Positions 7,167-14,637 of a stretch of DNA of 21,240 nucleotides are shown piece by piece; position 1 is the stretch's first letter, and each line of letters opens with the position of its first letter. Location: positions 1-21,240 of the forward strand of contig JAEWMO010000081.1 of assembly GCA_023457135.1 (NCBI GenBank), given 5' to 3'. A model generated the notes under the pieces. The model was not told the DNA's origin, made no database searches, and saw only the letters and a list, made by a program, of their open reading frames with translations. The translations under genes were made by a program, and so were the position numbers. This DNA comes from Methanobacteriota archaeon (GTDB taxonomy: Archaea; Halobacteriota; Methanomicrobia; Methanomicrobiales; Methanoculleaceae).

Positions 7167-10100
7167 ATGGAGGTCTCACCTTTCCTCGCCCGGTACCTCG
7201 ACGGACTGAACGAAGGACTTGAGGCCGCGATGGAGGTTGCCGCCGCAGCGCGGAGGCGCGGGCTCGATCCGACGACGGAGATCGAGATCCCGATAGCGAG
7301 CGATCTTGCCGACCGCGTGGAGGCGCTCCTCGGCTACAAAGGGATCGCGGCCCGGATACGGGAGCTCGAGGAGGAGATGTCCCGTGAGGAGGCGGCGCTC
7401 CGCATCGGCGACGATTTCGTGGCCCGGAAGTTCGGGGAGACGACGCCGGAGGAGATCCTCGACCACGCCATCAGGGGAGCGATGGCGCTCCTGACCGAAG
7501 GGGTGGTGGCCGCCCCGACGGAGGGGATCGGCAAGGTCAGTCTCGGGAAGAACGACGACGGGACCGAGTACTTAAAGATCTACTACGCGGGCCCCATCCG
7601 GAGCGCCGGCGGGACGGCCCAGGCGCTCTCGGTACTGGTGGGCGACTACGTCCGCCAGGCGCTCGGCATCAACCGCTACATCCCCCGCCCTGAGGAGGTG
7701 GAGCGCTATATCGAGGAGATCCGGCAGTACAACAACATCATGAGCCTCCAGTACCTTCCGAGCGAGAAGGAACTCCGGATGATCATCGAGAACTGCCCGG
7801 TCTGCATCGACGGCGAACCGACCGAGCAGCAGGAGGTGAGCGGCTACCGGAACCTGGAGCGGGTGGAGACGAACACCGTCCGCGGCGGCATGGCGCTCGT
7901 CGTCGCGGAAGGCCTGGCCCTGAAAGCCCCGAAAGTCTTGAAGAACGTCCGCAAGATGAAGATGCAGGGCTGGGACTGGCTCGAGGTGATGATCGGTGGC
8001 GGCCCGAAGACGAGTGATGACGACAAGGGCGCCGCGATCAAGCCGAAGGACAAGTACATCCGGGACCTGATCGGCGGGCGGCCGGTCTTCTCGTACCCGA
8101 TGCGGAAGGGCGGGTTCCGGCTCCGTCTCGGCCGGGCGCGGAACACCGGGTTTGCGGCCGCAGGCTTGAACCCGGCAACCATGCACATCCTCGGCGACTT
8201 CCTCGCGGTCGGGACCCAGATGAAGGTCGAACGGCCGGGCAAGGCGGCCGGCATCGTGCCGGTGGACTCGATCCAGGGGCCGACAGTCAAACTCCGGAGC
8301 GGCGAGGTGCGGCGGGTCGACGACGCCGCGGAGGCCCGGAAGCTTGCGGGCCAGATCGATGAGATCATCGACGTCGGGGAGATCCTGATCAGTTTCGGGG
8401 AGTTCATGGAGAACAATCACCCGCTGATGCCGCCGAGTTACTGCGAGGAGTGGTGGCGACTCGAAGGCGGCCCGCGCCACCCGGAGAACGAACTCGAGGC
8501 GATCGAGTTCGCCCTCGACGGGGCGCCACTCCACCCCGACTACACTTACATGTGGGACGACATCGCCCCGGCCGACATCGCCCTCCTCGCGGACCGCGTC
8601 AGCGCCGGCGGGAGGGTCGAGGATGGGGTGCTGACGGTGCCGGACACCCCGGAGGTGAAGGCGATCCTCGAAGAACTCCTGGTGCCCCACCACCTCTCCG
8701 GTGATGCGATCGCGATCCCCGAACACCTGGTCTTCCTCGCCTGCCTCGGCCTGACCCTCCACCTCGAGAAGAAACCGGCGTGGCAGGACGCCCCGATGGA
8801 GAACTCGCTCGGCCTCGTGATGCACCTATCGGGGTTCCTCGTCCGCTCGCGGGCGGGCACCCGGGTCGGCGGGCGGATGGGCCGGCCGGGGAAGTCGAAG
8901 CCGCGGGAGATGAAGCCGCCACCCCACTCGCTCTTCCCGATCGGGGACGAGGGCGGGGCTCGCCGGTCGTTCCAGGCAGCAAGAGCCGGCAAACCCCGGT
9001 CGAACGCAGACGGCGGTGTGATCGAGGTCGAGGTCGGGGAGCGGCGCTGCCCGGTCTGCGGGACCTTCACCTACAAGAACCTCTGCACGTGCGGGGCGCA
9101 CACGAACCCGGTTCTCCGGTGCCCGAAGTGCACCCAGGAGATCGGGAAGGACGTCTGCCCCCGGTGCAACGTGCCAACGGTCTGCCTCCAGAAGGTCTCG
9201 ATCAACGTCAAGACCGAGTATGCGGCGGCACTGGAGAATCTCGGTGTCCGCGACTCGGCGATCCCGCTCCTGAAAGGCGTGAAAGGCCTGATCTCCCGCG
9301 AGCGGCCGGTGGAGTCGATCGAGAAAGGGGTCCTCCGGGCGCTGCAGAACCTTTATGTCTTCAAAGACGGGACCGTCCGCTACGATATGATCGACCTCCC
9401 CCTGACCCATTTCCGGCCGGACGAGGTCGGCGTCCCGGTCGAGCGGCTCCGGGAGCTCGGCTACACCCACGACATCTACGGCCGTGACCTTGTTACAGTC
9501 GACCAGGTGCTGGAACTCCGCCACCAGGACATCCTGGTCTCGCAGGACTGCGGGGAATGGCTCGTCCGGGTGGCGAAGTTCGTCGACGACCTCCTGGTGC
9601 GGGTCTACGGGCTCGAGCCCTTCTACAAGGCCGAAAAGCCCCTCGACCTGGTGGGCCAGCTCCTGATGGGGCTTGCCCCCCACACGAGCGCCGGTGTCCT
9701 CGTCCGGCTGATCGGGTACTCGAAGGCCGCGGTCGGCTACGGCCACCCCTTCTTCCACGCGGCAAAACGGCGGAACTGTTTTGCGGGCGACACGGAGATA
9801 GCGGTCTCCGACGGCCGGCGGTGGACGACACTCCCCATCCGGCAGTTCGTCGTGGAGAACTTCGATATCACGAAGCCCGGCCTCGACCACGTGGGAACGT
9901 TCTACTCCGACCCCCGGCAGCCGTTCTATGTCAGGAGCATCGATTCCCAGGGTAAGGTCAGCATCAAGAAGGTCACGTCGGTCTCGGTCCACCGGGCCCC
10001 GGCGCACCTGATCCAGTTCGCAACACGGCGGGGGAAGGTCCTCTCGGTCACTCCCGACCACGCGATGCTGGTCTGGGATACCGACTACCTCCGAAAGATC

Positions 10101-11024
10101 CGGGCGCTCGAGGTGAAGATCGGCGATAAGGTCCCGGCGGAGGAGGGGGGGCTGGTCGTGGCCGACGAGGTCGTCTCCCGCGAGACCGTCCAGGCGCTCG
10201 ACGACCGGGTCTACTGCCTGACGGTCGCGGACAACCACACCCTGATCGCGAACGGCATCTTCTGCGGGCAGTGCGACGGGGACGAGGACTGCGTGATGCT
10301 CCTCCTCGACGGCCTGATCAACTTCTCGCGGGCCTTCCTCCCGGAGACGCGGGGCGGGACGATGGACGCCCCCCTTGTCCTGACGACCCGGATCGACCCG
10401 GCGGAGGTCGACAAGGAGAGCCTGAACGTCGACGTCTGCGACCACTACCCGATCGAGGTCTACAACGGCTGCCTCACCTACACCCACCCAAAAGACCTCG
10501 ACAAATACGTCGACCGGGTGGAGCGGCGGCTCGGCACCCCGGCCCAGGTCGAGGGGTTCCTCTACACCCACCCGACCTCGAACATCTCGGCGGGGCCGCT
10601 CGAATCGACCTACACGACGCTCGGCTCGATGCTCGACAAACTCGAGGCGGAGCTCGACCTCGCGAAGAAGATCCGTGCCGTGGACGAGGACGACGTCGCG
10701 GAGAGGGTCTTGAACACCCATTTCATCCGCGACCTCCAGGGCAACCTCAACGCGTTCTCAAAGCAGAAAGTGCGGTGCATGAAGTGCAACGCGAAGTACC
10801 GGCGGATGCCGCTCGCCGGGAAGTGCACCCGCTGCGGGGGAAACGTCATCCCGACGGTCCACGAGGGCTCGGTGAAGAAGTACCTGGAGATGTCGCGCAA
10901 CATCTGCGAGACCTATGCGATATCGGAGTACACGAAGCAGCGGGTGGAGGTGCTCTTCATGCAGATCGAGTCGACCTTCGGCGAGCCCCCGGAGAAGCAA
11001 CTGGGGCTCGCGGACTTCATGTGA
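7167..11024 (+). CDS. polC: DNA polymerase family D (Pol II) large subunit DP2, with intein
   Basis: Catalytic large subunit of the archaeal replicative polymerase D, which works with the DP1 exonuclease subunit and PCNA at the fork. The precursor is 1285 residues; removing the intein at residues 871-1035 leaves 1120, a normal DP2 length. A cysteine-rich zinc region spans Cys628-Cys667 (CPVC, CTC, CPKC, CPRC). The catalytic loop KRRN/CDGDED is split exactly between Asn and Cys by the intein, so splicing rebuilds Asp1037 and Asp1039 of the active site. A C-terminal zinc motif has CMKC and CTRC (Cys1204-Cys1223). The last residues QLGLADFM (1278-1285) match a PCNA-interacting PIP box. The ATG at 7167 fits the TATA box upstream. 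The esterase gene starts 10 bases after the stop. DP1 is not in this window. Confidence 0.97.
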   Translation: MEVSPFLARYLDGLNEGLEAAMEVAAAARRRGLDPTTEIEIPIASDLADRVEALLGYKGIAARIRELEEEMSREEAALRIGDDFVARKFGETTPEEILDHAIRGAMALLTEGVVAAPTEGIGKVSLGKNDDGTEYLKIYYAGPIRSAGGTAQALSVLVGDYVRQALGINRYIPRPEEVERYIEEIRQYNNIMSLQYLPSEKELRMIIENCPVCIDGEPTEQQEVSGYRNLERVETNTVRGGMALVVAEGLALKAPKVLKNVRKMKMQGWDWLEVMIGGGPKTSDDDKGAAIKPKDKYIRDLIGGRPVFSYPMRKGGFRLRLGRARNTGFAAAGLNPATMHILGDFLAVGTQMKVERPGKAAGIVPVDSIQGPTVKLRSGEVRRVDDAAEARKLAGQIDEIIDVGEILISFGEFMENNHPLMPPSYCEEWWRLEGGPRHPENELEAIEFALDGAPLHPDYTYMWDDIAPADIALLADRVSAGGRVEDGVLTVPDTPEVKAILEELLVPHHLSGDAIAIPEHLVFLACLGLTLHLEKKPAWQDAPMENSLGLVMHLSGFLVRSRAGTRVGGRMGRPGKSKPREMKPPPHSLFPIGDEGGARRSFQAARAGKPRSNADGGVIEVEVGERRCPVCGTFTYKNLCTCGAHTNPVLRCPKCTQEIGKDVCPRCNVPTVCLQKVSINVKTEYAAALENLGVRDSAIPLLKGVKGLISRERPVESIEKGVLRALQNLYVFKDGTVRYDMIDLPLTHFRPDEVGVPVERLRELGYTHDIYGRDLVTVDQVLELRHQDILVSQDCGEWLVRVAKFVDDLLVRVYGLEPFYKAEKPLDLVGQLLMGLAPHTSAGVLVRLIGYSKAAVGYGHPFFHAAKRRNCFAGDTEIAVSDGRRWTTLPIRQFVVENFDITKPGLDHVGTFYSDPRQPFYVRSIDSQGKVSIKKVTSVSVHRAPAHLIQFATRRGKVLSVTPDHAMLVWDTDYLRKIRALEVKIGDKVPAEEGGLVVADEVVSRETVQALDDRVYCLTVADNHTLIANGIFCGQCDGDEDCVMLLLDGLINFSRAFLPETRGGTMDAPLVLTTRIDPAEVDKESLNVDVCDHYPIEVYNGCLTYTHPKDLDKYVDRVERRLGTPAQVEGFLYTHPTSNISAGPLESTYTTLGSMLDKLEAELDLAKKIRAVDEDDVAERVLNTHFIRDLQGNLNAFSKQKVRCMKCNAKYRRMPLAGKCTRCGGNVIPTVHEGSVKKYLEMSRNICETYAISEYTKQRVEVLFMQIESTFGEPPEKQLGLADFM
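9777..10271 (+). mobile_element. DP2 mini-intein (165 residues, no homing endonuclease)
   Basis: An in-frame insertion in the DP2 gene. It begins with Cys (block A: CFAGDTEIAV), has the block B motif with TPDH (the conserved His), block F (DRVYCLTVADNHTLIA) and block G (NGIFCGQ followed by extein Cys). The precursor residues are 871-1035. With 165 residues there is no room for a LAGLIDADG endonuclease, so it is a mini-intein that can splice but not home by itself. Its last residue is Gln and the penultimate is Gly, instead of the usual His-Asn. Gln-ending inteins at this DP2 site are known from other archaea, for example Pyrococcus abyssi, and can splice, so activity is likely. The boundaries were set by restoring the DP2 sequence RRNCDGDED. 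Confidence 0.93.
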
Positions 11025-11034
11025 GGAGGACGGG

Positions 11035-11862
11035 ATGAAAGCCGAGGAGGTTCTCGCTGCCCTGAAAGCCGGGATCCCTGTCCCGGCCGACCGCCGGCGG
11101 CCGGAGGTCGAACCGCTGCCGGGCATCCCCGCATACCGGCTGACGACGCCCGCGACACGAGCCGGACGGACGGTCCTTTTCTTCCACGGCGGGGGGTTTA
11201 CGAGCGGCTCGACGGCTGAATACTTCGATATCTGTGCCCGGATTGCGGACGCGTGCCGCGCCGAGGTCATATCGGTCGACTACCGGCTCGCGCCGGCACA
11301 CCCCTTCCCGGCGGCGGTGGAGGACTGCGTCGCCGCCTACCGGCACCTGCTCCGCGAGGGCTACGCCCCCGGGCGCGTGGTGCCGGTCGGGATCTCGGCC
11401 GGGGGGACACTCGTCCTTGCGATGCTTCTTGCTGCCCGGGACGAGGGCCTTCCGATGCCGGCGGCCGGGGTCTTGCTCTCCCCGGCGGTCGATATGCTCT
11501 TCCTCGGGGAGTCGGTGATCTTCAACCGGGAGACGGACTGGCTCAGCCCGGAGTACCTTGCAGAGATGCGGGACGACTACCTGGCCGCCCACGACCCGGT
11601 CGACCCGCTCGCATCACCGCTCTACGCGGATCTGGAGGGGCTGCCGCCGCTGCTGGTCCAGGCAGGGGGCGGCGGGGTCCTGATCGACGGGATTCGCGCG
11701 TTTGCAAGCACGGCGGAACTGCAGGGGGTTCCCGTGACGTTCGACTACGTGGAAGGGATGTTTCACTGCTGGCAGATGTTTGCGGGGGTCCTCCCCGAGG
11801 GCGCGGCGGCGATCGAGCGGGTCGGGATCTTTGTCCGGCGGCAGGTGCCGGACGAGGGGTGA
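11035..11862 (+). CDS. Alpha/beta hydrolase, HSL-type esterase/lipase
   Basis: A 275-residue cytoplasmic hydrolase of the hormone-sensitive-lipase group (alpha/beta hydrolase fold 3). The oxyanion-hole motif HGGG is at 51-54, the nucleophile elbow GISAGG has Ser121, and Asp218 (VLIDG) and His244 (MFHCW) complete the triad. The YRLAPAHPFPAAVED stretch is also typical. The start is the ATG at 11035, supported by GAGGAGGA directly upstream (11023-11030). A longer reading open from 10915 overlaps the end of DP2 and lacks support. It is close behind DP2 and may be read from the same message, though no functional link is evident. Likely substrates are short-chain esters; the true substrate cannot be read from sequence. 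Confidence 0.93.
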   Translation: MKAEEVLAALKAGIPVPADRRRPEVEPLPGIPAYRLTTPATRAGRTVLFFHGGGFTSGSTAEYFDICARIADACRAEVISVDYRLAPAHPFPAAVEDCVAAYRHLLREGYAPGRVVPVGISAGGTLVLAMLLAARDEGLPMPAAGVLLSPAVDMLFLGESVIFNRETDWLSPEYLAEMRDDYLAAHDPVDPLASPLYADLEGLPPLLVQAGGGGVLIDGIRAFASTAELQGVPVTFDYVEGMFHCWQMFAGVLPEGAAAIERVGIFVRRQVPDEG

Positions 11863-11915
11863 AGGGGTCGGCCGGGCATCAAGCTCATTAGGCCGGAGGT
11901 TCTATTGGTACAGGC

Positions 11916-11998
11916 GCGAGGGTAGCCAAGCGGTCAACGGCGGTCGACTCAAGATCGACTCTTGAAGGAGTTCGCGGGTTCGAATCCCTCCCCTCGCA
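11916..11998 (+). tRNA. tRNA-Leu, anticodon CAA
   Basis: A class II tRNA of 83 bases including the discriminator A. The acceptor stem is GCGAGGG pairing with CCCTCGC (11991-11997). The anticodon stem GTCGA/TCGAC closes the loop CTCAAGA, giving anticodon CAA (11950-11952), which reads UUG. A long variable arm follows, and the T loop is TTCGAAT. CCA is not encoded. The T stem GCGGG/CCCTC has one C-U mismatch at its second pair, which is unusual. No intron is seen. Confidence 0.93.
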
Positions 11999-12004
11999 TT
12001 CTGG

Positions 12005-12009
12005 TTTTT
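12005..12009 (+). terminator. T-run after the tRNA-Leu gene
   Basis: TTTTT begins seven bases after the discriminator base, the usual form of archaeal transcription stop after a tRNA. It is short and has no stem, so the call is modest. Confidence 0.4.
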
Positions 12010-12134
12010 CAAAACGTCTGCCTCGCTCCGCCTCGTGCCCATCCGTTCTGCAGCGCCATCGCCACCCTCATCCGGGTTGCCCGCCTATCAGGGAGCGGTG
12101 CGCTGAACATCCGGATTGCGGCAGTCCTCCGGGG

Positions 12135-12758
12135 TTACCCGTCCTCGACCTGCAGGGCAGGGCAGAAGTTGCAGATCGAGAACGGGACCTCCTTTTCGCG
12201 GTCGCGGATGAGGCAATAAAACGACCCGTTGCGCTCTTCGACCCGGAACCCTCCCGGGAACGGCGTTCCCACCGGGTGGCCCGGGCGGTCGAGCACGAAG
12301 ATCGTGAAGGCCGACATGAGGTAGTAAAAGACCCGGTGCCGGGGGGTATAGCGAAACGGGATCCGTTCTGTGGAGTCATCCCACCGGAAGCACCCGTCGG
12401 GGATCATACGGCAGAACTCAACGAACGTTGCACGATCGGTGATCGGTTCGGTCATGGACAGGAACCGGCCCGACCGGTGCATGGCAAGAAGCTGGTGGTG
12501 AGCGCCGAACAACTGCTCGGTGATATAGGGATGAACTTGTTTCCGGTAGGGATCGGGCAGCCGCATCATCTCCGCGTGCAGCCGTCCCCCGATGACCTGG
12601 AGATCCATGAGCGAGTAGCGACCGACCTCTTCGGCGAGGATGGATCCGAGGTCCCCCTTTGTCACCGCGGCCTCCATCCGCCGGGCCACTTGATGGATTG
12701 CACCCGCTTCGTCATCTGCCGTGTCCGGCAGGGGCGAAGGGTTATTCTTCGCTGGCAT
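12135..12758 (-). CDS. DUF2115 / UPF0305 family protein
   Basis: A 207-residue protein of a family found mainly in methanogens, with no established function. Recognition rests on the segment FTIFVLDRPGHPVGTPFPGGF and on the C-terminal SICNFCPA (Cys196, Cys199), where the paired cysteines suggest metal binding. The N-terminal half is helical and polar; no membrane segment or signal is seen. The ATG at 12758 is preceded by GGAG at a suitable distance. The gene converges on tRNA-Leu with about 135 bases between, in which nothing else was seen. A role in methanogen-specific metabolism is only a guess from the distribution of the family. Confidence 0.85.
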   Translation of the reverse strand: MPAKNNPSPLPDTADDEAGAIHQVARRMEAAVTKGDLGSILAEEVGRYSLMDLQVIGGRLHAEMMRLPDPYRKQVHPYITEQLFGAHHQLLAMHRSGRFLSMTEPITDRATFVEFCRMIPDGCFRWDDSTERIPFRYTPRHRVFYYLMSAFTIFVLDRPGHPVGTPFPGGFRVEERNGSFYCLIRDREKEVPFSICNFCPALQVEDG

Positions 12759-12932
12759 AGTGGATCTCCAATCCTCATTCCGGTCTTTCGTCGAATTCTC
12801 GCCTGGGCGACTCTCCGGAGCACCGTGAGCGGGCTCCTTCCAGTACTCGTTTACTTATGATGCACCATCAAACCAGTGCCTTTTGTCCCACATTTTTATG
12901 ACGATCACATTGTCCCATGCAATACCATCCTC

Positions 12933-13111
12933 ATGGGGAAGAACAAGTATGCTGTTACCCTTACCGACGACTGAACCGCACCGGCGAAACCCGGCTCATC
13001 CAGGTTGCCTGCAGCAGACCGCCGGGAGGTCGATCACGATGAACGTTGCAGTCGCTTGCTGATCGTCTCGTGGAACTGAACGTTCTACAGAGCGATACAA
13101 TAGTTAGGACA
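12933..13111 (+). pseudogene. Remnant of an IS630-type transposase
   Basis: Two pieces of one protein lie side by side. The first (12933-12974) reads MGKNKYAVTLTDD and then stops, like the N-terminus of IS630-group transposases. The second (about 12977-13111), in another frame, reads ETRLIQVACSRPPGGRSR, a TGA in place of the usual Trp codon, then TLQSLADRLVELNVL and DTIVRT. That matches the linker before the DDE core (SRPPEGR.RWTL..LADR.VEL). The helix-turn-helix between them and the whole DDE core are missing. It is therefore an internally deleted, truncated and frameshifted remnant. TTGTCCCA occurs twice just upstream (12883-12890 and 12910-12917); whether this belongs to the element end is unknown. 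Family placement is from memory of the motif. Confidence 0.7.
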
Positions 13112-13146
13112 AATATTAACAGCCAGGAGAGAATAAATCCCCGTCT

Positions 13147-13734
13147 ATGGTTAATCAAGAAAAATTCGAATTTATCAAAGAGAAGTATGGGTATTACGCC
13201 AGTTGGGCAATATGGGCCGATGCAGGAGAAAAACCAAAAGGCAATATCGGTGACCTGAGTGTTTTTGATATAAACCATAGTCCAGGCCTTTTAGAGCAAT
13301 TGAATCCAGATATCATTCTGGTCGGGCTGAATATATCGCGCGGACGTATGAAAGATCCACTAGCAAATTTTCATGATGCGAGGCCTGAAGCGATGGATTT
13401 CAAGATCAGGTATGCGTTGAGAGGTTCCCCATTTTGGGGCGCATACATGACAGATATCATCAAAGATTTTGATCAAAAAGTATCTGGAAAAGTCTGGAGT
13501 TACTTAAGAAAAGACAAACAGTTTGAAATTGAGAACGCAGAACTGTTCCGTGAAGAAGTAAATGATGTGGCTAATCATAACCCTACCATTATCGCCTTCG
13601 GAGAAGTCGCTTATAGGATTCTGATGAGAAACTTCAGGGATGATTACGAGATTTTGAAAATACCTCATTACAGCATGTATTGCAGTAAGGAAAAGTACAG
13701 AGAAGAAGTAGGGCATATTTTGCAGTACGAGTAG
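13147..13734 (+). CDS. Uncharacterised protein, possibly uracil-DNA-glycosylase-like fold
   Basis: A 195-residue protein, clearly AT-richer than its neighbours and using codons such as AAA, ATA and GAA freely, so probably acquired. The layout resembles the uracil-DNA-glycosylase superfamily: PDIILVGLNISRG near residue 54, then a helical segment with PFWGAYMTDIIKD, a later strand PTIIAFGEVAYRILMRN, and a near-terminal IPHYSMY where glycosylases have a His-containing loop. Catalytic identity cannot be claimed. It could be a base-repair enzyme, or a fold-mate in mobile or defence islands. A TATA-like AAATATTAA at 13111-13119 is about 30 bases before the ATG. An AGGAGAG at 13123-13129 is too far for an ordinary ribosome site. 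The gene lies directly after the transposase remnant, in a region of broken genes. Confidence 0.75.
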   Translation: MVNQEKFEFIKEKYGYYASWAIWADAGEKPKGNIGDLSVFDINHSPGLLEQLNPDIILVGLNISRGRMKDPLANFHDARPEAMDFKIRYALRGSPFWGAYMTDIIKDFDQKVSGKVWSYLRKDKQFEIENAELFREEVNDVANHNPTIIAFGEVAYRILMRNFRDDYEILKIPHYSMYCSKEKYREEVGHILQYE

Positions 13735-13735
13735 G

Positions 13736-13820
13736 GGGTCATCCCGATACTCCCCCAATCATGATCTGCATACCATATGGATCAATCCCGGGAATGATTA
13801 GTCATATCGCGGAATGACCC
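13736..13820 (+). repeat. Inverted repeat after the UDG-like gene
   Basis: GGGTCATCCCG (13736-13746) and CGGAATGACCC (13810-13820) are inverted copies with one mismatch, 63 bases apart. The second arm runs into TTTT. It starts just after the stop at 13734. It could be a terminator with a long loop or the ends of a small non-autonomous element. Confidence 0.4.
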
Positions 13821-13971
13821 TTTTAAAAGCCTCAATCCTACTGAAGAGCCGTTCGGTGGCACTGCCTTCTTGTATAGGCCTGGATCAAAAAACCGAAGCG
13901 CCGGGATACCAGGACGTCAGACTGATGGTACAGCCAATCAGGTCGCAACCTCGCCGGCGAACCCCGGCAAC

Positions 13972-14160
13972 GAAGTCTTCCCGCTCCGGATCAACCTCAA
14001 GCCCCTCAGGGTCTTCGACCCCCCGGTGGTGTTCAAACCGCTTATCCCGGAGTTGAAGTTCATCACCAACAAGAAGATGTGGTCCGGGCATATCAGGGGA
14101 CAGGCGATGCGGGAGATCCCGGAGGAAGACTACCTGTAGATCATGAACCAGGGGGAGTGA
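13972..14160 (+). pseudogene. C-terminal remnant of an EVE-domain protein
   Basis: The frame reads EVFPLRINLKPLRVF, then VVFKPLIPELKFITNKK and SGHIRGQAMREIPEEDY, a close match to the C-terminal half of EVE (PUA-like, UPF0310/PH1033-type) proteins, which bind modified bases in DNA or RNA. An early TAG at 14137 follows EEDYL; the next codons, IMNQGE and TGA at 14158, look like the original end. The frame is open back to 13870, but that part shows none of the expected N-terminal EVE motifs (YWLC.. and the W.VP region). The gene is therefore broken at the front and has a premature stop. EVE genes often sit in restriction or defence islands, which fits the surroundings. Confidence 0.7.
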
Positions 14161-14226
14161 AGCGTTGCATGACCGGGGGCGACCGGGAGGACTATGCAAT
14201 CGCCTGGGTTGACCATGCGTAGAGAA

Positions 14227-14275
14227 TGACAGCAGTTGACAGCAAGTGACAGCACGTTGACAGCAGGTGCTGTCA
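14227..14275 (+). repeat. Iteron-like cluster 1: five TGACAGCA boxes
   Basis: TGACAGCA occurs at 14227, 14237, 14247 and 14258 in forward orientation, and as TGCTGTCA at 14268. Start-to-start distances are 10, 10, 11 and 10 bases, so all boxes face the same side of the DNA helix. A sixth, single copy lies at 14343-14350. No gene covers the region. The pattern suggests a cooperative binding site for a repeat-binding protein. Confidence 0.85.
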
Positions 14276-14423
14276 TTCAACAGGTGATGAATAAATGCGA
14301 TTTCTGAATTCAGGGCACAATCCGGAGTTTCCCCCATCGGAATGACAGCAGCACGGAAAACGCAGGCACCCCGGCCGTCACCAGCACGCCCATCGTTCAT
14401 GCTCTCTGTACTCTCATTCTGCT

Positions 14424-14452
14424 GTACATATATGTACCTGTACAGGTACATA
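14424..14452. repeat. Two overlapping perfect palindromes
   Basis: GTACATATATGTAC (14424-14437) is a perfect 14-base palindrome. It overlaps a second perfect palindrome of 22 bases (14431-14452) centred on CCTGTACAGG. Both lie between the two TGACAGCA clusters. They could be operators, recombination sites or a cruciform. Confidence 0.85.
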
Positions 14453-14505
14453 CCCCGTATAGAGCAGCACTTTCAGACTCCTCACCGTTCCTGGCACCGC
14501 CTCAT

Positions 14506-14574
14506 TGACAGCAGTTGCTGTCATTCTGCTGAAAACTGCTGTCATTCTGCTGAAAACTGCTGTCATTGCTGTCA
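14506..14574 (+). repeat. Iteron-like cluster 2: five TGACAGCA boxes, mirror of cluster 1
   Basis: TGACAGCA at 14506 is followed by four inverted copies (TGCTGTCA) at 14516, 14537, 14558 and 14567. Distances are 10, 21, 21 and 9 bases, again close to whole helical turns. The order (one forward, four reverse) mirrors cluster 1 (four forward, one reverse). Part of the cluster is also a 21-base tandem repeat with unit CTGCTGTCATTCTGCTGAAA plus A. Confidence 0.85.
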
Positions 14575-14637
14575 TCGTCGGGATTGATATCCGGCTAGAT
14601 GGCGGCATCACTGCTTCAGGCCCGATAGACCTATCAT

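Noticed and set aside
7572..10721. Minus-strand frames of 417 and 631 codons within the DP2 gene
   Set aside because: DP2 with its intein is unambiguous on the plus strand. The antisense frames come from high GC at third codon positions.
10915..11034. Upstream extension of the esterase by 40 codons
   Set aside because: It overlaps the DP2 end, is Arg/Ser-rich and lacks a ribosome site. The ATG at 11035 has an excellent one.
14227..14574. CRISPR array
   Set aside because: The repeated unit is only 8 bases, occurs in both orientations, and steps are about 10 or 21 bases. There are no 25-37-base repeats with unique spacers and no cas genes.
14227..14574. Archaeal origin recognition boxes (ORB)
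   Set aside because: TGACAGCA does not match ORB sequences I know, and no orc1/cdc6 gene is nearby. An origin-like role is kept only as an open hypothesis.
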